The position numbers and the translations under genes were made by a program. Positions 35,489 through 45,300 of a DNA stretch of 64,000 bases are shown here, in pieces. A model generated the notes under the pieces. The model searched no databases, was not told the origin of the DNA, and saw only the letters and a list, made by a program, of their open reading frames with translations. Numbering within the stretch: the stretch's first letter is position 1; each line of letters starts with the position of its first letter. The stretch is from Semisulcospira habei. Lineage: Eukaryota; Mollusca; Gastropoda; Semisulcospiridae. The DNA lies in contig BTPG01000007.1 in assembly GCA_036245525.1 (NCBI GenBank), positions 122,418,375-122,482,374 on the forward strand, given 5' to 3'.

Positions 35489-35847
35489 TCAATTGTTTTA
35501 AGATTAATCCCAAATACATCGTAAAATTAATCCCAAAAATGTGAAAAATATTTTTTTCCAAAATTATTTCAATAATCACTCAAAAGGTTCTAGAGGAACA
35601 ATGTTGGTTAACTAACTCATTCAATGTCTCCCTTTTATCTAGCTATATGCAAAATATCTAGTAAAAATAAGAAAAAAAAAGTACGGACTTTAGTGTGGAT
35701 CAACCTGTTTTTGTGAGACGGACATTTTCTCGCCAATGAATATCTCATTTTAAAAATCAAAACAACTACCTCGAGATTATTCTTTCAGGGGCAATATCGT
35801 ACAACTTCAAGTTTGTCCGTCCTCAAACGCGGGCTCTAGTCGCTGTC
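35489..35847. other. AT-rich intergenic, nothing recognised
   Basis: No gene or known repeat. Confidence 0.45.
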
Positions 35848-35854
35848 TCACACA

Positions 35855-35928
<74 letters not shown>
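35848..35928. repeat. (CA)n microsatellite
   Basis: About 80 bp of CA with one TA interruption. Confidence 0.97.
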
Positions 35929-35930
<2 letters not shown>

Positions 35931-36231
35931 GAGACAAAACCATCAGAGTGGGTTACCTACCATTTTATGTGAAAATGGGTTCCCATATTTCTATTTATTC
36001 TAGGAGTTGATGCGAATGTTTAGAACTCACCTTGTAACTAAGCTCTACAACTTAAAATAAAAAAGACATTTTCTAGAAACAGAGCCACTGGATGGAGAAA
36101 AAATAGGTTTCTACCAATAAAGTGGGTGCCTCTCACACAAAAACTGGCATTACAGTAGAAATGGGTGTCCTTGTCAAATCATTCATTTTAGATCTACAAA
36201 GACATGGATCGACTAAGATAGTTTAACCCAT
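35929..36231. other. Intergenic, nothing recognised
   Basis: No gene or known repeat. Confidence 0.45.
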
Positions 36232-36436
36232 TTAACCCCATGGCCGCATTGGCCACATTTTAGAAGCGTTACCTAACGACTATGTACGGGTTTCAAGTGA
36301 TGGACTGATCACGATAATTCAAGGGCAGTGCCAGATTAGCATGGCGCCTTCAGGCGCCAAGCTAATCTGGCACTACCCTTGAATTATCATGGTCAGTCCA
36401 TCACCTGCTGTGAGGCGTCGGTGCTGAGTGGGTTAA
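36232..36436. repeat. Palindromic MITE, family A, complete
   Basis: TTAACCCCATGGCCG at the left and GCTGAGTGGGTTAA at the right. Core AGTGCCAGATTAGCATGGCG and complement. Confidence 0.88.
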
Positions 36437-36579
36437 GCGTGGCGGCTGTATGCGCCAAGCTCTTCTGGTATCTATCTTGAAGTATGATAGTCGATCCATG
36501 TCTTGGAAGGGTGTGTCAGGGCTCCTGCGCTAAGGTTTTAGAGAACTCATGAAAAAATGTGACCATGGTGATGTTGCAG

Positions 36580-37269
36580 GTGAAACCTCCCTTATCCCCG
36601 AGTCCTTTCATGCTGGCCAGGCAACGCACGGCAAAAACACCTTTGACGGACGACGCACCAGAAATGTCTCTGACAAACGACACAGCAGAAGCATCTGTAA
36701 CGAACGACGCTCCAGACACGCCTCTGATGCACGACACACCAGATATATCTCTGACAAACGACACAGCAGAAGCATCTGTAACGAGCTACACTTCAGAAAC
36801 GCTTCTGACGAACAACACGCCAGAGACACCAGTACCACAGTACGACGTACCACAGGTATCACTAACGAACTACACAACAGAAGCACCTCTGACAAACGAC
36901 ACACTAGAAGCATCTGTAACTAACGACACACCAGAAACAGCTGTAACTAACGACACTTCAGAGGCACCTGGGACGAACGTCACACTACAAACACATGTAC
37001 CTAACGACACACCAGAAACACCTCTGACAAACGACACGGCAGAGGCTCCTGTAACGAACGTCACACCAGAGGCATCTGTAACGAACGTCACACCAGGAAC
37101 GCCTGTAACGAACGCCACACCAGAATCATTTGTAACGAACGTCACACCAGAAGCATCTGTAACAAACTTCAGACCAGAAGCACCTGTAACGAACGTCACA
37201 CCAGAAGCATCTGTAACGAACGCCACACCAGAAGCATTTGTAACGAACGTCAACCCAGAAGCATCTTAA
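36580..37269 (+). CDS. Second exon coding Thr/Asn/Asp-rich repeats, interrupted by a transposon
   Basis: An acceptor (GTGATGTTGCAG, AG at 36578-36579) is followed by VKPPLSPSP, parallel to VKPPLPPRP at 16342. The frame then carries 9-residue repeats of the VTNDTPEAS/VTNVTPEAS type, stopping at 37267-37269. Asn-x-Thr triplets are frequent, so many N-glycosylation sequons would be present if secreted. The repeat array continues out of frame to 37496, where a 17-kb TTAA element is inserted, and resumes at 54713. The exon is therefore broken at least twice. Function unknown; kin to the 16342 exon. Confidence 0.5.
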   Translation: MKPPLSPSPFMLARQRTAKTPLTDDAPEMSLTNDTAEASVTNDAPDTPLMHDTPDISLTNDTAEASVTSYTSETLLTNNTPETPVPQYDVPQVSLTNYTTEAPLTNDTLEASVTNDTPETAVTNDTSEAPGTNVTLQTHVPNDTPETPLTNDTAEAPVTNVTPEASVTNVTPGTPVTNATPESFVTNVTPEASVTNFRPEAPVTNVTPEASVTNATPEAFVTNVNPEAS

Positions 37270-37496
37270 CAAAAGTCACGCCAGAAGCATCTGTAACAAA
37301 CGTCACACCAGAAGCACCTGTAACGAACGCCACATCAGAAGCACCTGTAACGAACGTCACACCAGAAGCATCTGTAACGAGCGAGACACCGGAAACATTT
37401 GTAACGAACGACACACCGGAAGCACCATCAACGAACGACACCTCTGACGAACGACACAACAGAAACACATGTACCTAGCGACACACCAGAGGCATC
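36630..37496 (+). repeat. 27-bp minisatellite, left part
   Basis: Units close to GACACACCAGAAGCATCTGT plus AACGAAC. The continuation lies beyond the transposon at 54713. Confidence 0.85.
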
Positions 37497-37500
37497 TTAA

Positions 37501-37769
37501 AGGTCCTGGTTCAGCAATTAGTTAGAAGAGGACAGCCAAAAAAAAAATTAAAGTCCCTACCTGACACAAAGTACAACCCGTACAGGGCCCCGTCACATTG
37601 GATCCCCGAACACGCACGTTACTATAGCTGCTGTAGAGTGTCAGACGTCCTTGATGGCTGTCACAGTTCACGCAAACGGGTATACACTACCCAGTTGCCA
37701 AAGGTCACTTCCAGTAGCATCAGTCTGCACACGGGAATATATCCACGGTTCACGTGCAACCACGGGATT
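37501..37769 (+). repeat. Left terminal inverted repeat of the TTAA element
   Basis: Identical to the complement of 54440-54708 except for one base near 37655. It includes a 10-base A run. It lies directly upstream of the first exon, so it probably carries the promoter of the left gene. Confidence 0.95.
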
Positions 37770-37847
37770 ATCCAACCGCTGAACCTGCTGCGCGGCTTTG
37801 AAGTCTTGCCGGAAAATTGTTCACCCACCAGAAAACATCGCTCCACA

Positions 37848-40800
37848 ATGGCCCAGGGAATGTTGACGGTAAGTCCACGATGATATGCGTTTTCTTGCAC
37901 ATTTTGTTGCCTTGTATTTTAGCATTTCCTCTGATGTTCTTGGAAAGGCCCATCGCTTATGTGGTTGGTAGACACCATTCTTGTTTACGAAGGGAAGCTA
38001 CTCCGAAGCTACTGTTATGGGGAAGCTATCCCTTTGCCACAACGCCTACTTCCGGCTGTGCGAGATCGTAAACAAAAGGGAAAGGCCTTATACGGGCGAT
38101 CGAGCAGTGATGTAATGTGATATTTCATGTGTGTTGTGGTGGTGGCGGTGGTGTGTATGTGTGTGTTACGATAAAGTATTATGTTACCTGTGCAATCCAA
38201 CATATGGTAATGTGTTAGACTGCCGATCACATATCATTCGTATATATACACGCTTACGGCAGTGGCCTGTTCAGTAACTTGATGTTCTGTACCAGAAATG
38301 TTTTATAACATAAGGAAATTATCATCTTCAGACATGCTGAGTTGAGTGATTTGATGTGTTTTTCTTTCCCCACAGACAAATTGCTGTTCGTGCACAAGAA
38401 ATGCACGTTGTATAATGCGTGCACCTGTTTGCAACGACAGACCGTGTGCATAAACTGCAAAGCTAAACTCTGCAGAAACAACGGAGAGGTAAGTTCCCAA
38501 ATGCATAATAAATGCTTACAACATAAAATTAGTTTCATACCTTGCTCATTGTGTGCACATCTGCAAGCCATGTTGGATTTATTGATGAAGATGCCAGGTA
38601 GTACATGACACCATAATTATAGTTTTTATACCAATCTCAGTTATGTTTATCAGATGGTAGGAATGGGTGACCTCCCTAAAATGACTACCAAAGGTAGCAG
38701 TAATAAAAACACAAAACCAAAAATACAACAAGTTGTGTATAATATATTTCACTTCACACAAAATGGTAAAATAGCATTGTTTAAAAATTGCATGCCACCA
38801 TATTATCCCTGTATAATATATTTGTATTGGAATTAATAACAATGTCAAACATTCAAAAATTAGCTTTGGTGTCACATCTTTTATGTGTGTAAATTGTAAT
38901 GTTGGTATTGTTGGACGCAGCTAAATGCTGGGCCCCATTTAGCAGCATTCATCTGTAATAATTTAATAACAAATTTCATTCAGTGCTGATAAAAGCTATA
39001 GGATTTCAAAATAAATGTTTTGTTATATGGACAGATTTATCTCTAACCCCCAAAATGGGGACCAACCAATTTAGTTTAAACTACTTGATTGATGACCTTT
39101 TTGGGGTCATGTGAAAAGAAGCCAGTATCAAATGTAGAACATGCATGCTAAATTTGCGGATTGTCCATTATTTCTGTGCTGTTCCCCTTTTCTTATGCCA
39201 TAACTGAAGCACATTATCATCCTACTCTAAATTCCCTCAATCAAACTATATGTGTACACACTGGGTTGCATAATGAGGTCTTTGCGCACAGATTTCCCAG
39301 ACTGTAAATATACTGTAGAACCAAAAGATCAACAACAAACATCTCGATGCTGAATGATATCTATTTTGTTTTTTTGCTTTGATGAACAGAAAGCTTTTAA
39401 CCCAGTACATCCTCAGGCTGATTTTGGTAAAATGTGCTTACTGTCTTATAAAGGCTATATTACAGATTACGAGATTGATCAACCAGTTTGTTCAACGGCG
39501 GTGCCAGAATAAGGTGCCAAGTTATTCGGGCTTCACCCTTGAACTAACAGAGTCAAATTCATTTCACACAGTAGTGTATCAGAATAAAAAAGGTTAACAT
39601 ACCTACAAAACTACAAATACTATATACATCCCAGCCAGCACACCAATATAGGTCCAATATTGGCCCAATATTGGCTTAGATATTGGGCCGATATATGGGT
39701 GGCAATATTGGTCCAATATTGGAAGTGCAAGTTTGCCCGATGTTGGCCCAATATCGGCTAAATGTTGGCTGCCGAGCTGGATCCATCCTTGGGCCAATAT
39801 AGTGAATGTTGGCTGCCAATATAGTGCCAAGCTGGAACCATCTTATAACCAGTATGGTGCCAATATAGTGCCAAGCTGGATCAATCCTAGGACCAGTATG
39901 GTGAATATTGGCTGCCAATATAGTGCCAAGCTGGATCCATCCTAGGACCAGTATGGTGAATATTGGCTGCCAATATAGTGCCAAGCTGGATCCATCCTAG
40001 GACCAGTATGGTGAATATTGGCTGCCAATATAGTGCCAAGCTGGATCCATCCTAGGACCAGTATGGTGAATATTGGCTGCCAATATAGTGCCAAGCTTAA
40101 TCCATTCTGGTGCCAACATGCAGCAAATATTCTGCCAACCTTCTTCCAACCTGTATAGTATTGTGCCAGTTTTGGATATTGGTAATTTGATCCAGCTTTC
40201 AGTCATCTGAGGGAAAAAACATATCATGCAAACATATATAAATCTGATAGTTAGCTTCATTATGAGCCAACACTAGGCCTGGACAATTGCCATTTTCCCT
40301 TTGCATGGCAAGATCAAATCAAACGTTCATCAAAATATGAATACTTCTACGATGCATAGAAATGAAATGATTCGGCCGAAATAAAAATGAAATAGAAAGT
40401 GTCATAAAAAAATGTCACCTTTCCCATAAATGTCTGTGCCACAACATGACCATGACTACACGTTTAGAAGCACAATTTGCTTTTCACCAACAGGACAACA
40501 CTGCCATAACTCCACAGCATATAGCCACCCTCCATGTGGAGACCCAACAGGCCAGACTGCGGCAAGCACCTCACCAAACTTCCGGAGTGTTCGCGGCAAC
40601 ATCAGCAAGAAACTCAGGATAGCCAACAGTATGATGGAGGTGAACAGTGCTCCTGTCCGTGCTCAAGAGGCAGCTGCACGACGAGAGGCAAAGGTTAGTT
40701 ATTACACATACTGATCTAGAGCAGATACTGCACTGCTTTGGAAGGTGTTCACTCTGCTACTGTGTGTATGTCATGGCATAATCTGCACATCTGAAACCAG

Positions 40801-41561
40801 CATCAATCAGAGCCAGTGTAAATCCATACAAAACAATAGTCGTTTTGCAAACAATCTATTTGTCTAAGTGACTGTCACAAGATGTATACAGATTGAGGCT
40901 AATAATGAATGGCTTTGACAAATGGAGTAAATTTGTGACTGCCAAAATTTTGGGGAGGTAGGGGGTGGGGGGGGGGGGGTGGGGGACTTGCATTGCTTGC
41001 ATGGTAACCTTTGATGTTATATAAATATGCTTTCAGGCCAAAATTGCGAGCATGTCTCTTGACGAGGCTAAAGATGCATTGAATCGTCTTGCGGACGAAC
41101 AGCCCTTAGTGACAGCGCCATACATAGGTGTGGAAGCAGCGCCATATGAGCGTCTCACAACTCAGGACAAACCAGCCTTCTGCTCCTGTGGCAATTGCCT
41201 ATTAATGGACTCTCACAAAGATCGCATCTGTTGCAGGTATTCCACGTGCATAACAGAGGAACACACATTTATTGACATCTGCATGAAACAATCAGTGGTT
41301 GAAATCTGTGGTGTCACTAATTACGGCCGCACCTTTGCCAATAAAAATCCAACATACAGCAATCGAAAATACCGACATTGTGCCTATAGATTTTTTCAAC
41401 TGTGGCAGGAGGGTCATATGGGGCCTGGTAACAGGAAGCGTTGTCCCTCTTGTGTTGTAGCCAGAATCAGATGGCGGTACCCGGACCCCAATCAAACCTA
41501 TACAGGCTATGCCTCGGCCAACGAGGGTATAAGTAGTGATGAGGACGAGCAAGTTGATTAG
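37848..41561 (+). CDS. Left gene of the TTAA element: Cys-cluster / P2X7-like protein (exon model incomplete)
   Basis: Exons supported by splice sites are 37848-37868 (MAQGMLT, donor GTAAGT), 38376-38488 (acceptor CCCCACAG, donor GTAAGT), 40494-40693 (acceptor CACCAACAG, donor GTTAGT) and 41037-41561 (acceptor CTTTCAG, stop TAG). Exon 2 is Cys-rich (CTCLQRQTVCINCKAKLC), like the C-x-C clusters found in transposon-encoded proteins. Exon 3 ends REAK and joins exon 4 (AKIASMSLDEAK) in phase. Phases between exons 1-2 and 2-3 do not close in one frame: exon 2 has Cys-rich readings in two frames. Either an exon was missed or a small indel exists. Polyadenylation signal AATAAA at 41607. Function unknown; by position it is an accessory protein of the element. 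Confidence 0.55.
38489..39397. other. Probable intron sequence of the left gene
   Basis: AT-rich sequence after the exon 2 donor. I searched it for an exon that would restore phase to exon 3 and found no convincing one. Confidence 0.45.
39398..39596. repeat. Degenerate family A MITE inside the TTAA element
   Basis: Starts TTTTAACCCAGTACATCC and ends AAAAAAGGTTAAC. The core is decayed (GGTGCCAGAATAAGGTGCCA). It is the same variant as 8999-9289. Confidence 0.75.
39640..40110 (+). repeat. 55-bp tandem repeat in an intron of the left gene
   Basis: About four near-identical 55-bp units (GTGAATATTGGCTGCCAATA, then TAGTGCCAAGCTGGATCCAT and CCTAGGACCAGTATG), flanked by decayed CCAATATTGG-type units. 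It lies between exons 2 and 3. Confidence 0.9.
41037..41561 (+). CDS. P2X7 C-terminal (ballast)-like zinc domain exon
   Basis: This 174-codon terminal exon contains the ordered pattern CSCGNC, ICCRYSTC, FIDICMKQSVVEICG, YRHCAYRFFQLW, GNRKRCPSCVVARIRWRYPD and YTGYAS. It matches my memory of the P2X7 receptor intracellular C-terminal domain (C-x-C-x2-C, CCR, AYR-x-F-x2-W, G-x-GNR-x3-PSC-x3-IR-x2-FP). No transmembrane or extracellular P2X receptor part is nearby, so this is not a P2X receptor. The C-terminus is acidic (SSDEDEQVD). As part of a transposon gene it may bind nucleotide, zinc or nucleic acid; that is inference. Confidence 0.7.
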   Translation, partial: AKIASMSLDEAKDALNRLADEQPLVTAPYIGVEAAPYERLTTQDKPAFCSCGNCLLMDSHKDRICCRYSTCITEEHTFIDICMKQSVVEICGVTNYGRTFANKNPTYSNRKYRHCAYRFFQLWQEGHMGPGNRKRCPSCVVARIRWRYPDPNQTYTGYASANEGISSDEDEQVD

Positions 41562-42328
41562 TACATTACTTGCAAGGGGTCTAGACTGTTATCTGATCCT
41601 GGTCACAATAAATGGTGATCAAAGGGCTTGCACTGTACTCGACAAACTTGCATATGCCAAAGTCAGTACCATAAAAGAAAGGGCTAGGCAAAAATAGCAT
41701 TGTTGTTTATTCGGAAACTTTTATAACCAACAAAATTTCAAAATACTCACTTTAGGGTATAACATTTCTTACCATAATAATAAAATACAGGCCACCATAG
41801 GAGATCTGAGTACATTTATTATCCAGCAAAAGTGGCTGCATGGACTAAACAACTTATAATAAAGTTTAACTCTCTCACTAATGTGTTTGTGCTGATGATT
41901 CGAAATCGTGCATTGCCAGGAAAGTAATGGTTTGCTACCATCTTGCACCGGTGAGTGCAACAGTACCCTATTCAAAGACTTGGTAGCACATCATTTTGAT
42001 TAGTGTCTGCATAACTGTCAAAAACATCTCAAATTACAATAGGTAAAAAACACACACTTTGGTATGCACAGTGTTGCAATTTTCGATTACTTGCAAAGCA
42101 ATTCATTTTCTTTTTGCTTTTTCTATCCCTTGAAGTACATTTTGGGGTGTTCCACTTCTGTTATGCAGGTGGAAAACAGCAAGTATCCACTTTCTACTGA
42201 CATCTATACATCCTGTTCAGTAATGTGCATCAGTCTGTAGACAGTGTATGCACAGCTTGTACATCTTGTGTGCAGAAAGCAGGTTTTCTGTGGATGATTC
42301 TTCGATCACCATTGTGTTTACTGTAAAA
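41562..42328. other. Gap between the two convergent genes of the TTAA element
   Basis: 767 bp of 3' flanks. It contains AATAAA for the plus gene (41607-41612) and a TTTATT at 41815-41820 that could serve as the polyadenylation signal of the minus gene. Confidence 0.55.
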
Positions 42329-45300
42329 TTAATGCATCATCTCATCGTGTATGTGACACCTACCTCCACGTCTTTGCTGCTGTTGAAAAACTGCATGAGC
42401 TCCTGGGTTTACCCGGTCATCTGCATTGCGCAGGTACAGAGCAAAACTGGAGGGCCTGCCATCACTGATGCGCTTGCCATACAGTGCTTCGAGGCATTCT
42501 TTCATCAGACCTAAAAACATAAGGAAAAAGAAAAACAATTATTTCATCAAAAACATTACCGATGACATGACAAATGGGAGTGTCTACTACGTGCTCAAAT
42601 TCTAGCCTACGAACCCGTTGTGTGCACACACAACCCGGGAGGCACTCGGGGAACCCTCCAGAGGGGCCAAGAGTTGTCTCCCGGACCTGCCTATCCGGTT
42701 CCGAGTCACCTGACTCGCCAGTCAGCTACGTAGGCTCACGACCTTCGGACGTGTTCTAGCCTCGCGCTCCCTTCGACCGGTCGGTCTTGGTGCTCGAGTT
42801 CACCGTGACTTTGGCTTCGCCTGTTGCTTCGCTTCTGCTTCGCTTCTTGCTTCGCTGCAGCTTCGCTTGCGCTTCTTCGCTTGGCGTCCTCCTTGGTTGG
42901 CTTCGCTTGGCGGACCTGCTGCGTCCCGCCATTTCGCCGGTGGCGACATGGACGTCTCTTCTCCCGCTACCGCTTCGGCAGAGAGGTAGGATAGTTAGTT
43001 GGGCCCGGAGCCGGTCCCCGGGCGGGGTACCGGCCTGTGCCTTTGGACTCTACCTTGTTCGGGTTGTGTGGGTTTTGTTGAGCGGGGACTCTTAGCTCGG
43101 CGGGGCCCTGGTGCCCTCGCCTTTCCCCTTTGGGGTGAAATTACTGGCTTCCCCTGGTAGCCTTCGGGGAGCATTGTTTAAACCAGCTGCGGCGCGTGGC
43201 TCATGTTGCATCTCCGGCCTGGCTGGGGTATGCTTGTTTCGAGAGCGCACTCTTAGCTTAGAGCGCTACAGCATTATTGCCGGGGGACACGGCCTTTCGT
43301 CCCTATTGTCGTTTGGCCCGCCGTGTGACGGCCTTAGTCCCCTGCGCGACGTTGAACCCAAATAACTAAACTAAACTAAACCTATTGTCGTTTGGCGCAC
43401 ATTCCTCTCCAGCCTGGCTGGGGTAGGCTTTGTTCTAAAGACGCAAGCTTAGCTTCGGGCGCTATAGCAGTATAGCCTGGGGGCACAGCCCGTTTGTCCA
43501 TATCGTTCGATACGGTTCCCCTTGGTAGGACGAGCCCTGTTGGTCTCGACCACGTACCGGCACGTTGTTTGTTTGGTGTGTTGCAGTGCCCTCCTGATGA
43601 CCTGCACGCAGTGTGGAGGTTTCCAGTGGCCCTCGGATACGCACAAGGTCTGCCTGCCGTGTGTCGGCTGTACATCTGAGCGTTCTTGTGACGTTTGCGC
43701 CGTCTGGCCGGAGCTCCGCTGGGTCCAACTTTGGAGCTTCTACCGACGTGAACGCCCGACACCTGTGCCTGTTGCAAGACCTGCGGAAGTGCCGGCTGTC
43801 ATCTCAGACACACCGACCGCTCTTGCCCCCGATGGCCCCAGTCTGGAAAGATCTCCACAGCGGACACAGCAAGGTAGTGTGCGGAGTCGGGAGTTCGAGG
43901 CGCGGGTTCCCAGGAGGGATCGCGCTTGGACCAAGCCTTACGACAGGCAGAGAACCCATCTCGACACAGAGGTCAGTTCGGAGAGACGTGCCTCGCGCCG
44001 TCCATGGTCAACCGGTCCCCACTCGTCTCCTAGGAAGGCCTTGGATCCCCCTCGGCCGCTGCGAGCCCGCCTCGCCACAGAGTCCAGCTCGCGGAGACAT
44101 TCGCGCACACTCACCACACCTCTACCTGTGTCCAGTTCCTCCTTGCGATCAAAGTCTGACCACCACTCTCGCGCTCCTTCGTGTGAGCGTCGTAAAGTTC
44201 GGGATTCTTCTCGTCATCTGGACCATGGACCTTCGCGCTCTACCTCTTCGCGGCGTTCGTCCCACGTTCCCCGCCGTCTGCCTCGTCCCGCCCGTTCCCC
44301 TTCCCCTCGCCCAGCCTCTTTCCTTCCTCCTCGTTCCCGAGGATCACGGTCTCCAGCTCGTAGTCGCTCGTCTGGTCGCCGCCGCCGTTCCCGCTCCTCT
44401 AGTGCGTCGCGTCGCCGTCGCGGACGTCGCTCTCCCCTGCGTGCTTCGGCGCCTTATGGCTCCCCTCGTCCTCGTCGAGCTGATCGCTCTCGGAGTCACG
44501 GTCGCCGTCCCTCTTCGACGGCTCTCGGCGGCGTGGACGACGATTCGTTGAGTCTTCTCCCTGATGATTCCATCTCAGTTCTCCTCGGAGGTCTCAGCCG
44601 CTCTCCTTCACCGCTCTCTCCTTCGGATGCGTCGACAGCCCACGGGTTACCGGCCTCCTCCCGCACAGAGGTTCTTCTGGCCCTCGACGAGGTCGCTCGC
44701 CTCATCTCCGCCACGCTTCCGGCAGCGGACTGCCCTCCATCCCCCCCCCTGAAGAGGAAGCCTTCTGCCTTCGTCGACGCGGGTAGACAGGTAAAGAAGT
44801 TCAAGACTCTCCCTCAGCCCCCCTCCTTTCGTGAGCTTCGGGATGTGTTCTCGGCCCACCTGTTGTCTGACTCAAGGGACAGTAATTTCTTCTCGGACCA
44901 CAGATGGCCTCCGGACCTCGATATGTACTTCCGCCAGCAGTGGTACGCCGGCCATTCCCAGGCCTTCCTCTGCCCTCTCCCTCCGGTGGATCCAGCCGCC
45001 GTGGTTCAGGCGGGTGGGGCCTCTGCACTCAGACGCGCGCTACCCGCGGGTTTGGACAAGACGGCTTCGCTTGTCAGGAATTCCTTGGCCTGCGCCGGCT
45101 TCATGGAGCTCCTTACGCAAGCCTTCCTCCGGCGCGTGGAAGACTCGTGGCACCCGTCCCTGACCCCCCTTCTTGGCGACCTCCTCGTCCTCGCTGAAGC
45201 GGCCAGCCGCGCCGCGTATCACTCTTCGGTCAACGCTATGGCTGCAGCCGCCAATTGTGATTTACTCCGCCGCGACGCTGTCCTGCAGGCCTGCCGGGGA

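Noticed and set aside
41037..41561. A P2X receptor gene
   Set aside because: Only the intracellular C-terminal-like domain is present. No transmembrane or ligand-binding region lies upstream, and the exon is bounded by a transposon.
42787..43365. Open frames in the DIRS leader
   Set aside because: GC-rich leader without recognisable motifs; the Cys-rich ORF1 start at 43597 is better supported.
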